DNA of 64,000 nt from Corydoras sp. C115 (lineage: Eukaryota > Chordata > Actinopteri > Siluriformes > Callichthyidae): positions 495,001 to 559,000 of the forward strand of contig JAFMOC010000173.1 in NCBI GenBank assembly GCA_019802505.1. The letters run 5' to 3'. A program made the position numbers and the translations under genes. The notes below the pieces were generated by a model. The model saw nothing but the letters and a program-made list of their open reading frames with translations, was not told where the DNA came from and ran no database searches. How positions within the stretch are numbered: position 1 is the first letter of the stretch; every line of letters starts with the position of its first letter. This document shows, in pieces, positions 21,440-34,084 of the stretch.

Positions 21440-22409
21440 ATTGTGCGTACCTCCACCACTTGGATCAAGCAGCAGCACCGGTAACATTGTCACATCAGGG
21501 CACCCTACCAGTCGCTAGTGGTATTGCCGGCACTGCCAGACTGTACATCATTGCCCCCTATTGGGACCTGTTATCATGGTTCATTCGTGAAATCTGGTGC
21601 GGCTGTGTGTCTTGTCACATGACCATCCCTTACATGTTTCAAAATGCTTTTAGAATTTGAACATTGTGCTATGTTCATGGCGTGTCGCGTCTGTGGCTGT
21701 TTCCACCCGGTGTCTTCTGCATTAAAAACTCCTTTTAAACCACCTTTAGCTCTGGACTCTGTCCTTCCAAGCCGTGGCCTTGGCAGACCGTAACAGATGG
21801 AAGGCCGATAACGGTTAGCGTTATTGTCCGCGGGGGAAACATATATTTAGGTAATTTTTCTCAATTAAAAAAACACCAAGAAGCGACCGATTACTCGTAA
21901 ATCAAGTTTGTAAATCAAAAAAAAAAAAGGTCAGCAGAGCTCTATTTTTTTTATTAAGTTGTTGAAAAGTAACTTTGAGGGTGAGAATAATTAAAATTTT
22001 CAGCGTGCTAAGAGGATGGAGGAGCTTTAAAGGGTATTTGGAAAGCTTTGAAAGTTGCTTCACCTGGTCTAGCCTACCTCTGCACATAGACTAGCCATGA
22101 ACGCAACAAGATAATTATTAGGATTAAGATCTCAATTAGGATTCGGGTTTCAGCCAAAGTCTGAGCTGCTGGAAAAAAAACCTAATGAAGCATTATCAGA
22201 AGCTGTGTCTGCCACCAACCGCAGTATGACTACTAAGTAGTAGTTTCTGTTTCCTGCGAAGAGCTAACAACCACACTCAGCTTTACAATGTTTAAGGTGG
22301 TGGATGTTTTATTTGGCATGTGTCTCTGTCTTTATGCTAAACTGTGTAAAACAACAAGAGTCTCATTTGTGAGAAAACAGTTTGAGCGTCATGTGTGCGT
22401 TTGTCTCAC
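21440..22409. other. mbnl2 intron; possible LTR-like remnant
   Basis: Around 21,660-21,797 the sequence runs tgttcatggcgtgtcgcg... attaaaaactcc... accgtaaca, reminiscent of an LTR R-U5 end. No primer-binding site, coding remnant or target duplication was seen. The rest is unclassified. Confidence 0.25.
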
Positions 22410-22646
22410 CATAGCAGCAGTCGCAGCGGTGTTTTGGGTGCCCTGGACGCTTTTCAGGCGCGCCTGTAGATGAGCAGGTGGATGGAAATATTTGCACTTC
22501 TCTCTGGAGCAGCGGCTCTTCACGTAATCCATGCACACTGTAACCGTGTTATCGGTGCTGTCGATCATGGGGCTGTCGCTGGGGTGGGCAAACCGACAAT
22601 CTGTCTCCCCTCGAGAGCAGTTACCCCGCTGAAACTCTCGGCACAC
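22410..22646 (-). CDS. mbnl2: mbnl2 237-nt exon, zinc fingers 3 and 4
   Basis: Encodes residues 181-259. Zinc finger 3 is CX7CX6CX3H (C182, C190, C197, H201). Zinc finger 4 is CX7CX4CX3H (C218, C226, C231, H235). These tandem CCCH fingers bind YGCY elements in pre-mRNA. After PAHLQARLK the segment continues Ala/Thr-rich to AAM, where the 54-nt exon joins. Mammalian exons here are slightly longer (243 nt), with the difference in the Ala-rich end. Acceptor gtgtgtag; donor gtgaga. Confidence 0.95.
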
Positions 22647-22769
22647 CTACACACGCATACGGCATCAACAGGCTCAGATGGCTCGCATTGGGTACAATGG
22701 TAATAAATAGTGACAACTGTGTGCAACTGTGTACTGTAGTGTGTAGCGTGGATGGACACCGGTCTGTAC

Positions 22770-22970
22770 CTCGAGCTTGTCAGAGCGCAGGGCTTTCTGG
22801 GATGCCGACAATGAGTTTGTACTCTGCACTGCAACCGTGTGGTTGCCAGGGACAATTACCGGGTTGCTTGGGAGCATCTCCGTGGCAACTAGCCCCATCC
22901 CATGAGCGACAGGGGATAAATAAGGGTAGCTGATCCCAGGTGTCAAACTCTGACTAACTGGAAAGGAGGA
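22770..22970 (-). CDS. mbnl2: mbnl2 201-nt exon, linker between zinc-finger pairs
   Basis: Encodes residues 114-180: SSFPVSQSL... SPVAHGMGL... PVIVPGN... SDKLE, the proline-rich linker between the two zinc-finger pairs. Human counterparts are APYLAPVTPGVGL, TPVIVPG and TDKLE. Acceptor ttccctctgcag at 22,978-22,971, donor gtacag. A 67-codon exon in phase 0. The middle is the most divergent part of the protein, as is usual for this linker. Confidence 0.93.
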
Positions 22971-23750
22971 CTGCAGAGGGAAAAGAAATTCAGATTAAGT
23001 GTTAATTATTGAAATATATGATGTGAAGATTGTCCATAATTATTGAAGAGGACTGAAATGAAAAGCAAAGGCATAAACAATCGCGACGGAGCCAGTCCAA
23101 GCACAGACCGCAAATGTCTGCCAAAACCTCAAGCTGAGCTGTGTTCACTCGCCAGGACGCCGCACTTCACCTGGCAAGCATGATCTCTCAAAGTGTGAGA
23201 AGGCTGCCTCGGTTCCCGCTTTGACAGAACCCCCGGCCAAGAAGTAATTGCACCAAACAAAGATGGTAAACTGGTGCATTTGAGCCATCAGAGGAAATAT
23301 CAGGCGTGTCACATTTTCTGGTTCGTGTAAATTAAAGTACTCATTGTGGATAGGCAGACCAGTTGTGGAGCATGTCCGAGAAAGCTAACCAGATTTTTAT
23401 TTTCCTATGGACAGACGCGATTGGACCATGTGACTAGCAGTTCAAAGCATCTCGGGCACAGAGAGGCTCAAGCACCGAGAGGGCTGGGTAATTGAAACTT
23501 GAGAGGAGGTTGGCAGCCGGCTTTAGGCTTACTGTGTTGGGTCAACAGATCTGGGGCTGTTTTGAAATGCACACTAAATCTCGTTCGAATCGAAAATGTG
23601 GGCATCGCAGAACATTGCCAAAGGAAGCCGGATGATGTAGAACTCTGACCCAGTTCAGGGGCAAAAATAAACCACAGGGAAAAGTGTGTGCCGGGATTGT
23701 AAATAAAGGGTGGAGGTCAGAATGAAGCAGGATGCCAATCTCATACATAA
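22971..23750. other. mbnl2 intron, no recognised element
   Basis: Sequence of mixed composition upstream of the 201-nt exon. No SINE and no exon seen. Confidence 0.4.
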
Positions 23751-23752
23751 AC

Positions 23753-24086
23753 TCCATCCATCCATTGTCTTCCACTTTATCCTCTGCTAGAGTCGCGGTT
23801 GGGTTCCCCATGCCCATCCAGGGGAGAACGTTTCCAGGATACACCCAGGACAGGGCGCCAATCCATCGCTGGGTACACACTCACACACTCAAACACACTC
23901 TATATGGGGCAATTTGGAGAATTCAATGGACCTTGATCCATGTTTTTGGACTGTGGGAGGAAACCGGAGAACCCGGAGGATACCCACGCGGACACGGGGA
24001 GAACATGGTAACTCCACCGAGATTGGGATTCGAACCGGGAATGCCTAGTGAGGTGAACGTGCTAAACAACAAGCCACCGTGCCGCC
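23753..24086 (-). mobile_element. V-SINE with 12-bp target duplication
   Basis: catacataaact occurs just before the tail and immediately after the head. Confidence 0.9.
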
Positions 24087-24099
24087 ATACATAAACTCA

Positions 24100-24570
24100 T
24101 CTTATCTTATTATCTTCTGTTTAATCCTAATCTAGGAACAAAGGTCGGAGTCCCAATGCCTAGCCAAAGGGAAAAAAAATAATTTGGGGCACCAATCCAT
24201 CACAGGGTACACACTCACACATGCACACACACTATAATAATGATGAATCTGCCAATTTCTTGTGGTAGCTCAGTGGTTAGGGTGTTGGGCTATCAATCCA
24301 AAGGTTGAGGGTTCTAATCCCATGTTCAGTGAAGTTACACCCAGGACAGGGCACCAATCTATGGCTGGGCACCCTCACTCAATCACACATACTACAGTAT
24401 ATGGTGCAATTTAGAGAATTCAATTTACCTTGAATCCATGTTTTTGGACTTTGGTTGGAAACCGAAGCAAACACAGGGAGAACATGGAAACTCCACTCAG
24501 ATCGGGATTCAAACCTGGATCCTTAGGACTGAGAGGCGAACATGCTAACCACCGAGCCTCTGTGCCGCCC
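24100..24570 (-). mobile_element. Composite: V-SINE pieces interrupted by an L2-tailed SINE head
   Basis: Minus V-SINE fragments at 24,100-24,240 and 24,337-24,570 flank a plus-strand head of the second SINE family (24,261-24,336, gtggtagctcagtggttagg). The patchwork suggests recombination or template switching. Confidence 0.65.
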
Positions 24571-24752
24571 TGTCCAACTACCAGTGTATTTATTATAGAT
24601 AAATATGGCACTAATCCTACAATCGGGCAGTCAGAAAACTAAAAAGAAGTTGGTATGGTATTATATTTCTATTGATCTCCTGGGCCAGAATACGTGGTAC
24701 ATCATTTTGAGTTCAGCCCAAGAGCTGTGGGAGTGATGGAGGTGGTGCATAC

Positions 24753-24917
24753 CACAGCAGGCAGGCTGGTTCCTGGCAGCATGAACTGCATCTGCTGAGC
24801 CAACATGGCTGCGGCGGTCTTCTGCTGTATGAGGTTGTTTCTCCCATTGATCTCCAGCTGACTCTTTAGGTGAGACGGTGGGTGCAGGTATTTACAGTTA
24901 TCCCTTGAACACCGACC
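24753..24917 (-). CDS. mbnl2: mbnl2 165-nt exon, second half of zinc finger 2
   Basis: Encodes residues 59-113: GRCSRDNCKYLHPPSHLKS, then EINGRNNLIQQKTAAAML and QQMQFMLPGTSLPAV. Supplies C61, C66 and H70 of zinc finger 2. Exactly 55 codons, as in human. Acceptor ttgcattgcag, donor gtatgc. Confidence 0.96.
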
Positions 24918-26010
24918 CTGCAATGCAAGACACCTCTGATAAGTTCATCAATCAGCTTACAGTGGGCCAAAAAATGACAGGCAACCTATTAAATACATTC
25001 AATTCCGAAGTACTGTATGAAATAATGATGCTGTCAGATCAGCCGCCACTTTGAACCAAACAACACATAGCACATGAAAGAAAGGGCTGGAGCGGTCAAT
25101 ATGTCAGTGTGGGTGCGCATGTGTGAATGTATTTTTGAACTCATATCACATGCTCTTTGGATAACACCCCCTCCCTCCGTTTTCTGGGAGGGGAAAAAAA
25201 AACAGAGCTGGCTGTCGATGCAACCGAAACCGGGCGACTGAAAACCAAAAATGCTCTAAAATAAATACACCCAACTCAACAATCAGATTAGTATTAGCAT
25301 TCTTCATAAACCTAATGTGTTTTTTTTTTCCCGTGACGTCTCGTCCATATTTACTCAAACACTGCCTGGAAGACAACAATCCCTGAGGATAGAAACATCG
25401 ATTGAGCTGTTTTACAGACAGGTCACTGATTCTCATTCCGACCTTGAGCGGCGGTTCACTTCAGTCTCTGCGCTGGTGTCTTCACACTGGTTTCAGAATC
25501 ATTTCAAGCCATCCTGATACATCGAGTTGGTTTTGTATTATATACATACAATTTAAAATAAGCGGGCTTAGTGGGAGAGCACTTCAAAAACGCTGCGGGT
25601 GAAATACATAGTGCCGTTTGTTTGTATTCTATCGGGCTCACAAGTATTATAGACCAGACAGAGAATAGATAATTGCTGAAAGCTCAGAGGGGCCTTTCAC
25701 ATTAGTAGCAATTAAGGAGAATGTGGCTATTATAAGCAGAGAGAAGAGGACCGCCACGTTTGATACAGCTTTGTGTAAGTGCTTCTTTGAAGCTAATACC
25801 AAAATGACTTGCGTAAACTGAGAAATGCCAGATGATTAACTGGTGACACGCCCTTTATCGTTTCTTTAATTCTGTTCAGTTACAGCACAGTGAAGAACTC
25901 AGGGTTTCTAATAAAACTACAGGATTAAGGACATTTTGTTTCTCTCTCAGTTTCTCTCTCAACCTTATATATAGACTTTACATTTAAACATTTTTAACAA
26001 TACAATGTGT
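24918..26010. other. mbnl2 intron 2, no recognised element
   Basis: No SINE copy over about 1.1 kb directly upstream of the zinc-finger-2 exon. Contains a T-rich run at 25,319-25,329. Confidence 0.4.
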
Positions 26011-26014
26011 ATAC

Positions 26015-26358
26015 ATTCATTCATTCATTCATTATCTCCCGCTTTATCCTCTATTAGGGTCGCGGTGGGGTTCCCCATGCCCATCCAGGGGAGAACGTCT
26101 CGGGCGCTGGGCAGACACACCCAGGACAGGGCGCCAATCCATCGCTGGGCACACACTCACTCACACAAACACACTCTATATGGGACAATTTAGAGAACTC
26201 AATTGACTTGATCCATGTTTTTGGACTGCGGGAGGAAACCGGAGAACCCGGAGGAAACCCACGCGGACACGGGGAGAACATGGAAACTCCACCCAGATGG
26301 GGATTCGGACCGGGAATCCCTAGCGCTGAGAGGCGAACGTGCTAACCACTAAGCCACC
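26015..26358 (-). mobile_element. V-SINE, full length
   Basis: Complete minus copy with ATTC-repeat start and intact head. Confidence 0.9.
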
Positions 26359-26394
26359 AATGAGTATACAATAAAATAAAATACATTCATTTTT

Positions 26395-26690
26395 CATTAG
26401 CTACTATGGTTGCCAGGGTTCCCCATGCCCATCCAGAGGGTAACCTTTTGGGTGCTGGGCAGATACACCCAGGACGGGGCGCCAATCTATCGCTGGGTAC
26501 ACTTACTTACTCACACACTATATAGGGAAATTTGGAGCATCAATTTACCTTGAATTCATGTTTTTGGACTGTGAGAGGAACATAGACACGGGAAGAACAT
26601 GGAAACTCCACTCAGATTAGGATTTGAACCTAGATCCCCAGTGCTGAGAGGAGAACACGGTAACCACTAAACCACCCCCATGCCGCCCAT
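26395..26690 (-). mobile_element. V-SINE, diverged
   Basis: Older copy with several deletions, close behind the younger one. Confidence 0.7.
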
Positions 26691-26794
26691 AAAAAATACA
26701 ATAACACAATTTAGAATAATGATACAAAAGAACAGAGAGGGAACTTAGGGGGTTGGTGGGTGGCATAATACTGATGGTGCCAATTGGTGTCACC

Positions 26795-26915
26795 AATCTG
26801 GGTGGAGTTTCCATGTTCTCCCAGTGTCTGTATGGGTTTCCTCCGGGTTGTCCGGTTTCCACCCACAGTCCAAAAACACGGATCAAGGTCAATGGAATTC
26901 TCCAAATTGCCCCAT
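26795..26915 (+). mobile_element. V-SINE core fragment
   Basis: Only the core segment from tctgggtggag to aattgcccc. Confidence 0.7.
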
Positions 26916-26999
26916 CTCCTGCACTGTTGATGCTGCCCAGCTGCTTAAGAAGTATAAGTCTCTGAGCCTCTGTTCTCACAAGGTTTCTTAAATAAAAAA

Positions 27000-27629
27000 A
27001 AAAATAACAGAGGTTTTCTTGCCACTGTCAGTTCATCTTGCTCTTTCAGAACGCTGTAAAGCTGCTTCGTGATAATGTTCTATTATAAAAAAAAGTGCTA
27101 TATAAATAAATACTTGAAATTGTTTGTGCACAAAACTCCTGTTATATTTATGTAAAGAAATTGCGAGGTACTTTTCCTTGAAGGTTGTGTTGCATCATAA
27201 TTTTTTTGTAAGCCTTTTTCAGTGTTTGCTGGTCTTTTATGAGATTCATGCTTTATTATTGTTTGCATTCGCTGCGTTATCAAGAACGACCTGCTTACAC
27301 AGAGAAAATAAGGTACAAAGGTCTATGGTACAAGAAAAGAGAATCTCTGGGAATTTCTCAATACATCAAGTACAGACTCCTGTCTCTGAGGGTTCAGACT
27401 TTTGAGGACAGTACACTCAGTCTCAACTCGGCTCTAAAATCCAACCTGCATTCACTTTTAACGTTCTTCATATTAATATTTAAGGTAAAACAGTACGACA
27501 CACAAAACTACCTGCTTTCGTTTTTTATTTTCTTAATGTGCATGACAAGAAATAACGAGGGTAGGTTGTAGTTAAAGATGACAGAATTTTTAAAAATACT
27601 TTTAATTATATCTCTAACATATGTGTCCC
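27000..27629. other. mbnl2 intron 2, no recognised element
   Basis: AT-rich, with an open plus-strand frame of about 110 codons (27,239-27,571) that shows no family resemblance. Confidence 0.4.
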
Positions 27630-28059
27630 CTAGAACGTGCTAACCACTAAGCCACCTTGCCGCCCATTTTATATATTAAATATATATTAATAATATATAA
27701 TAATATTTACAATGGGCGGCACAGTGGCTTAGTGGTTAGCACGTTTGCGTCTCAGCGCTAGGGATTCCCGGTTCGAATCCCCATCTGGGTGGAGTTTCCA
27801 TGTTCTCCCTGTGTCTGCGTGGGTTTCCTCTGGTTTCCTCCCACAGTCCAAAAACATGAATCAAGTCAATTGAATTCTCAAAATTGCCCCATATAGTGTG
27901 TGTGTCTGTGTGAGTGAGTGTGTGCCCAGCGATGGATTGGCGGCCCATCCTGGGTCTATCTGCCCAGCGCCCGAGATGTTCTCCCCTGGATGGGCATGAG
28001 GAACCCCACCACGACCCGAATAGAGGATAAAGCGGGAGATAATGAATGAATGAATGAAT
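27630..28059 (+). mobile_element. V-SINE full copy beside an inverted head fragment
   Basis: A minus head fragment at 27,630-27,664 precedes a complete plus copy from 27,714, separated by an AT-rich spacer. Confidence 0.82.
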
Positions 28060-28584
28060 ATTTACAACAATCTCTTTCTTGATATATGAATATGAAAGTT
28101 TTTAGACTGCAGATCTATTGCCTTCATACTTACAACTTTTAAACAGATTAATACAAACATACAGACTGACTGAAAAAGTTACAAGCCAATGGCCAGAAAG
28201 TCAAGTTAGTGCTCCACCACTTATCTAGTTTGTTAGTTTAATCGTCTAACATCTGGCCAGCATCAATGGCTATTTCCTGACAGAAGTGATTACAAGCGAT
28301 GCAGTCATGAGGGTCAGACGATGTCCTATCACCAACTGACTTAACAGCATGTCTTTGGAATGTGGGAGGAAACTACAGTCTTACAAAGGAAAGCCACATA
28401 AGCAGAGGACAGATGTGTAGTAAACTATAACTGACTGTTACACCAAATAAAAAGCTTCAGGGAGGCAGAGAAAGGTACGAATAGCATTCCATACTACCTC
28501 ACTGACGTCTTTTATCACAGTCACCAAAGTTGGATATTCAGGCTGTTGATTTTATTTGGTGATTTTTCTTGTTTTAAACCATAC
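28060..28584. other. mbnl2 intron 2, no recognised element
   Basis: Nothing recognised. Confidence 0.4.
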
Positions 28585-28947
28585 TGAATATTCATTTAAT
28601 TATTATCTTCCACTTATCATGTACTAGGGTCATGGGGGGTTGGGGGTGGTGCCCACGCCCATCCAGGGGAGAACGTTTTCGGGCACTGGGCAGATCAGGA
28701 ACACTCAGGAACGTGCGCCAATCCATCACTGGGCACACGCTCACACAAACATATACTATATGGGACAATTCAGAGCATTCAATTTACCTTGAATCCATGT
28801 TTATATGGGAGGAAACTGGCGAACATGGAGGAAACCAACATGGACACAGGGAGAACATGTAAACTCCACCCAGATTGGAATTCAAACCTGGATCCCCAGC
28901 GCTGAGAGGAGAACATGCTAACCATAACTAAGCCACTGTGCCGCCCC
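28585..28947 (-). mobile_element. V-SINE, older copy
   Basis: Diverged minus copy. The core contains a deletion near 28,800. Confidence 0.75.
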
Positions 28948-29039
28948 ATACTGAATATTAAACATTAATATTATATATTTTTGAAATTGCAATCTTACAT
29001 TACTTTTCATAAAAAGTAATGTCTAATTAGAATTGTACT

Positions 29040-29335
29040 TATTATCTCCCGCTTTATCCTCTATTAGGGTCGCGGTGGGGTTCCCCATGCCCATCCAGGG
29101 GAGAACGTCTCGGGCGCTGGGCAGATAGACCCTGGACAGGGCGCCAATCCATTGCTGGGTACACACTCAAACACACTCTATATGGGGCAATTTAGAGAAC
29201 TCAATTAACTTGATCCATGTTTTTGGACTGTGGGAGGAAACTGGAGAACCCGGAGGAAACCCACGCGGACACGGGGAGAACATGGAAACTCCACCCAGAT
29301 GGGGATTCGAACCGGGAATCCCTAGCGCTGAGAGG
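29040..29335 (-). mobile_element. V-SINE, head-truncated
   Basis: Tail and core are near consensus. The sequence stops at gctgagagg, so the A box is missing. Confidence 0.85.
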
Positions 29336-29584
29336 ATTTTTTATTGTTGGGTATTAAATGGAAATAAAATAAATTGAGATGTTGGTGCATTATTTATGCA
29401 ATTAGTTGTTATCATGAGGAGCAGAGTACAGGTTTCTGTAACATGTAAGATAAATAAAAAGAAATAAAATGTGAATATAAGCTTTTACTGACAGGAACAT
29501 AAAAACGTTTATTGTTAAAAATTTTACTAAGCAAAGTACATGGGAATTAAATATAAAACAAATATGAAAACAGGGGTTCAACAT

Positions 29585-29756
29585 GCATTCAAGGTAAATT
29601 GAATGCTCTAAATGTGTTTGCGTGTGTGTGAGTGAGTGTGTGCCCAGTGATAGATTGGCACCCTGTTCTGGGTCTATCTGCCCAGCGCCCGAAACGTTCT
29701 CCCCTGGATGGACACTGTGACCCTAGTGGAGGATTATGCAAAAGATAATGAATAAA
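29585..29756 (+). mobile_element. V-SINE 3' fragment
   Basis: Older tail half ending in AATAAATC rather than a clean TGAA repeat. Confidence 0.7.
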
Positions 29757-29759
29757 TCA

Positions 29760-30885
29760 AGGAATATTAAAGCATTAAAATATAATAAAACACCACAAAA
29801 CAGATTGTGGAATAAGATACAACTACTTTCATGTACTAATGCTTTTAAAGCTTTTAAAGGCAATGTTAAACAAGCTTTAAAAACGTTGACCATTTCTTCC
29901 GTTTTATGTTAATGACTTCATCAGGAGATCTGAGAAAGCAGTAATGTCATTGCATCAAGCTTTTTAATGCATTTGGTGTTGAGCATTTAAGACGACTGAA
30001 ACTCTATACTACGGTAAACGGGATAAAACCCGTCTTAAGTGGACGTAACTGTTAATTTTGTTTGCAATATGAGCGACGCGTGACCTCAACATAATCGAAC
30101 TGGTGCAGATCAGCGAATTAAACTGAAGATTGGTGAAATTTTGACTCGCTCTCCATCAGGATGTCTGTGTTTTTGTTGGAACAGCAAATCAAAACGATGC
30201 AATTATGTCCTCAACCACCAGCTTTAAAGAACAATCTGCTGTAATCCAAATTAAAACGTGGCCTGGATCACATGAGACGTCAAAGCTTTTAGGTTTGAGT
30301 GCCACGATATGAACTGTTTCTGCACAACGCCGATCCATTTACTTCTGTTTTGGCTTTTGGCAGCCTGTAATAATGATGGCACTGGTTTTCCCTGACCTGT
30401 AGTTTACTTGTTCAATCAACCTCATGCCTCTTTTCATTTAAGATTATTTCCTATTCACCTTTAATACCGTTATGCCCATGTGAAGTAATGTAACGCGTCA
30501 TAAAATACTATGCCAATGAGATTGTTAATGACTAAATGATAATTATCGTAAAAACGACAATTAAAAAATATATTATTATAGACAGTACATAAGGCACGGG
30601 GTGCAGATTTTCCTGAAAAGGACACCTCTCCAACCGTCAAGCCTGAGGGGGGAACTGATAACGCTTTTGGCATTTGTTTTATGGAGAACATTACAGTGAC
30701 GAGCAGAAAGATTCATAACAAAGGATGGATGTAATTACGTTCTAATTCTGGACACGAAAAACTCATTGTTAAAGGTCGAGGATAAAAACAGGATGGCCTC
30801 TAAAAACCGAAGTGTTATGCCAAACATACAAAAGCCGAAAGCTCGCAGCGAATTCTAAAAATATGTCATGAAACATGACTCTGTG
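29760..30885. other. mbnl2 intron 2, no recognised element
   Basis: About 1.1 kb of AT-rich unique sequence. No exon seen. Confidence 0.4.
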
Positions 30886-30887
30886 GG

Positions 30888-31095
30888 AGTGGTAGCTCAG
30901 TGGGTAGGACGTTGGGCTATCAATCTGAAGGTTGGGGGTTCAAATCCCAGGTCCACTGAAGTTACCAATGTGGCTCCTTGAGCAAGACCCTCAACCCTCA
31001 TTGCTCCAGGGATGTTGTGATGAACCCTGTGCTCACCTTGTAAGTCGCTTTGGATAAAAGCGTCCAAGAAATGACCAAATGTAAATGTAAATGAA
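30888..31095 (+). mobile_element. L2-tailed tRNA SINE, full length
   Basis: Head with A box tagctcagtgg and B box ggttcaaatcc, body ccttgagcaagaccctcaac, and the LINE L2/UnaL2-type 3' end gtcgctttggataaaagcgt followed by a TGTAAA-type repeat. Confidence 0.9.
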
Positions 31096-31099
31096 ACGT

Positions 31100-31905
31100 T
31101 ACAGTCCCTGAATCGATTCGAAAATGCGTGATGCACTTCTACTCCAATTTCCCCAAATGGAAACGGAATGAGGACCGAAAACAAGGCGCACAGTAACAGG
31201 CTTTATTAATATAATATTATTATATAATTATTAATATTTATTAATATTAAAAATGCGTCAATATACAAACACTGGGCCATATATATCGTCGCTGCACGCT
31301 CCTGACGGTCCATGGATCTCTCTCCCCGCGGCATGTGATGTCACAGCTTATGACGGCTGCAGCATGTCATCAGACGGAGCCGCGTCAGGTGCGTTAATTA
31401 CTTTTAATTAATAACAACACTGGCTCTGCCTTACCTCCACCAGCGCCACTGTGTTACCGTCACAGAAGCTTACAACGAATTTATTTAATATTAAAAAAAC
31501 GGGTGGTTCTGGTCCTCAAATCTGATTGGCTGAGCCATTTGTCCAGCCGTGACATTACTGACAATAATGCGCACCTCTAAGAGCTTGACATTGGCATCAG
31601 TGTGTGTTATACAGTACATTATTTTAAATGTACCATAAAGGGAAATACAGTTTATTAACCATTTTGCTTATAAATCAAATCGTTATTATGTTTTGAAATG
31701 TTTTATGAACGGTTGTGCATTACAGGAAATACCTCTTTATTTAAAATAATGGCTTTATTTTAACCTTATGGCTTTATTAACATGTGTATGAAAGCCGTTG
31801 AGAGCAAACTGATGTGCTTCTTGCGTCTTCTTCTTCCTGACCATGTGTCGATCAGAACAGGAGCTCTGTGTACCGGTTTCTTTAATTTGTGAGTAATAAT
31901 ATAGT
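31100..31905. other. mbnl2 intron 2, mostly unclassified
   Basis: Contains a CpG-containing patch at 31,290-31,400 with tgatgtcac and tgacggctgc motifs, embedded in AT-rich DNA. Function unknown. Confidence 0.35.
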
Positions 31906-31908
31906 GTA

Positions 31909-32229
31909 GGGCGGCACGGTGGCTTAGTGGTTAGCACGTTCTCCTCTCAGCACTAGGGATTCCCAGTTCGAATCCCCATCTGAGTGGAGTTTCCATGTTC
32001 TCCCCGTGTCCGCGTGGGTTTCCTCCGGGTTCTCCGGTTTCCTCCCATAGTCCAAAAACATGGATCAAGTTAATTGAGTTCTCCAAATTGCCCCATATAG
32101 AGTGTGTGTGTGAGTGAGTGTGTGCCCAGCGTCCTGGGTGTATCTGCCCAGCGCCCGAGACGTTCTCCCCTGGATGGGCATGGGGAGCGACCCTAATAGA
32201 GGATAAAGCGGGAGATAATGAATGAATAA
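31909..32229 (+). mobile_element. V-SINE, first of a tandem pair
   Basis: An internal deletion removes the cgatggattggcg stretch. The short spacer atat...gtgtag occurs before this copy and again before the next. Confidence 0.88.
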
Positions 32230-32240
32230 TATAAAGTGTA

Positions 32241-32586
32241 GGGCGGCACGGTGGCATAGTGGTTAGCATGTTCTCCTCTCAGCACTAGGGATTCCCGGTT
32301 CGAATCCCCAACTGGGTGGAGTTCCCATGTTCTCCCCGTGTCCGCGTGGGTTTCCTCTGGGTTCTCCGGTTTCCTCCCACAGTCCAAAAACATGGATCAA
32401 GTCAATTGAGTTCTCCAAATTGCCCCATATAGTGTGTGTTTAAGTGAGTGAGTGTGTGCCCAGCGATGGATTGGTGCCCTGTCCTGGGTGTATCTGCCCA
32501 GCGCCCGAGACGTTCTCCCTTGGATGGGCATGGGGAACCCCACTGTGACCCTAATACAGCATAAAGCGGGAGATAATGAATGAATG
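32241..32586 (+). mobile_element. V-SINE, second of a tandem pair
   Basis: Complete copy in the same orientation, 12 bp after the first. Confidence 0.9.
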
Positions 32587-32687
32587 TTACAGAAACCTGG
32601 CACATAAATCATAGATCAGTGTTGGACCACATTATTATTTAAATGCCTAGTATTTATTGATTGCATGTGTGAGCAGGACAGGTAATA

Positions 32688-33036
32688 ATTCATTCATTCA
32701 TTATCTCCCGCTTTATCCTCTATTAGGGTCGCGGTGGGGTTCCCCATGCCCATCCAGGGGAGAACGTCTCGGGCGCTGGGCAGATACACCCAGGACAGGG
32801 TGCCAATCCATCGCTGGGCACACACTCACTCACTCAAACACACACTATATGGGGCAATTTGGAGAACTCAATTGACTTGATCCATGTTTTTGGACTGTGG
32901 GAGGAAACCGGAGAACCCAGAGGAAACCCACGCAGACATGGGGAGAACATGGAAACTCCACCCAGATGGGGATTCGAACCGGGAATCCCTAGCGCTGAGA
33001 GGAGAACGGGCTAACCACTAAGCCACCGTGCCGCCG
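32688..33036 (-). mobile_element. V-SINE, full length
   Basis: Flanked on both sides by gacaggtaataat (about 32,677 and 33,035), a 13-bp target duplication. Inverted relative to the preceding pair. Confidence 0.9.
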
Positions 33037-33039
33037 ACA

Positions 33040-33743
33040 GGTAATAATGTGGACTGTAAATTGTACTGTAATCAGAATTAACACACCTTCTGTTGATAAA
33101 GGATGTTTTAATCAATTTATACTCCAGTACTATTGTATATTTGGAGTAAACCAGTTTATTTTTTTTATTTAATTATATTTATTTTATTTAATTATATATT
33201 ATAACAATTAATAAATTTGACATTGCGTCCTGTGACTTAAATCAGCGTGTTTGTGCTTATGGGAAAATTTGCTACGATGTAAAGCCTGATACAATGCAGG
33301 TATCGAGAGTCTGGTTAGCAGATGTCTTTAAATAAACATCAGCCTGATGCTGAACTAGGTGGGGGATGGAGTCAAGAGAGAGAGAGAGAGACAGTAACCG
33401 GGGCGAGCACAGTGGAAAGCTGCTGTCAAAGTGAACAGGATGCTGAATTTCTCTGACCTTTACTCTCTGTAAGGATAGAACCCATGAGTCAACAGAAGCC
33501 ACCTGCTGATCTCAGGGCAAATTACAATAATCCCCCTTTTCTCTCATATATTGTATCTTGTGCCGTTTAATCCGATTGTTACTCACCATTTATGAAATAT
33601 AAAGATCACTTAAACAGGCAGGTCCTTAGGATGCACATTTTGAAATTAATAATTGCGTTTTAATTGCTTGCACCTAATGTGCAGTGTGAAGGTATAACAT
33701 TGGCGCTTATATTAAAATATTAGCATTATATTATTAAACAAGG
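33040..33743. other. mbnl2 intron 2, no recognised element
   Basis: AT-rich. Contains a short (GA)n at 33,376-33,391. Confidence 0.4.
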
Positions 33744-34069
33744 CTTAGTGGTTGGCATGTTCTCCTCTCAGCGCTAGGGATTCCCCATTCGAATCCCCAT
33801 CTGGGTGGAGTTTCCATGTTCTCCCCGTGTCTGCGTGGGTTTCCTCCAGGTTCTCCGGTTTCCTCCCACAGTCCAAAAACATGGATCAAGGTCAATAGCA
33901 TTCTTCAAAATTGCCCCATATAGAATGTGTGTGTGTGTGCCCAGTGATAGATTGGCGCCCTGTCCTGGGTGTATCTGCCCAGCGCCCGAGACGTTCTCCC
34001 CTGGATGGGCATGGGAAACCCCACCGCAACCCTAATAGAGGACAAAGCGGACGATAATGAATGAATGAA
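33744..34069 (+). mobile_element. V-SINE, head-truncated, joined to a MITE
   Basis: Followed by aactgatgcaccttcagtag, the same junction found at the second SINE-MITE pair 2.2 kb away. Confidence 0.85.
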
Positions 34070-34084
34070 TAACTGATGCACCTT

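Noticed and set aside
21660..21797. Solo LTR of a retrotransposon
   Set aside because: Only a loose resemblance (TGT start, A/T-rich poly(A)-like box, ACA end). No duplication, no primer-binding site and no second copy in the window, so not called as an element.
27239..27571. 110-codon plus frame in mbnl2 intron 2
   Set aside because: No recognisable domain, no splice or promoter context. Consistent with chance.
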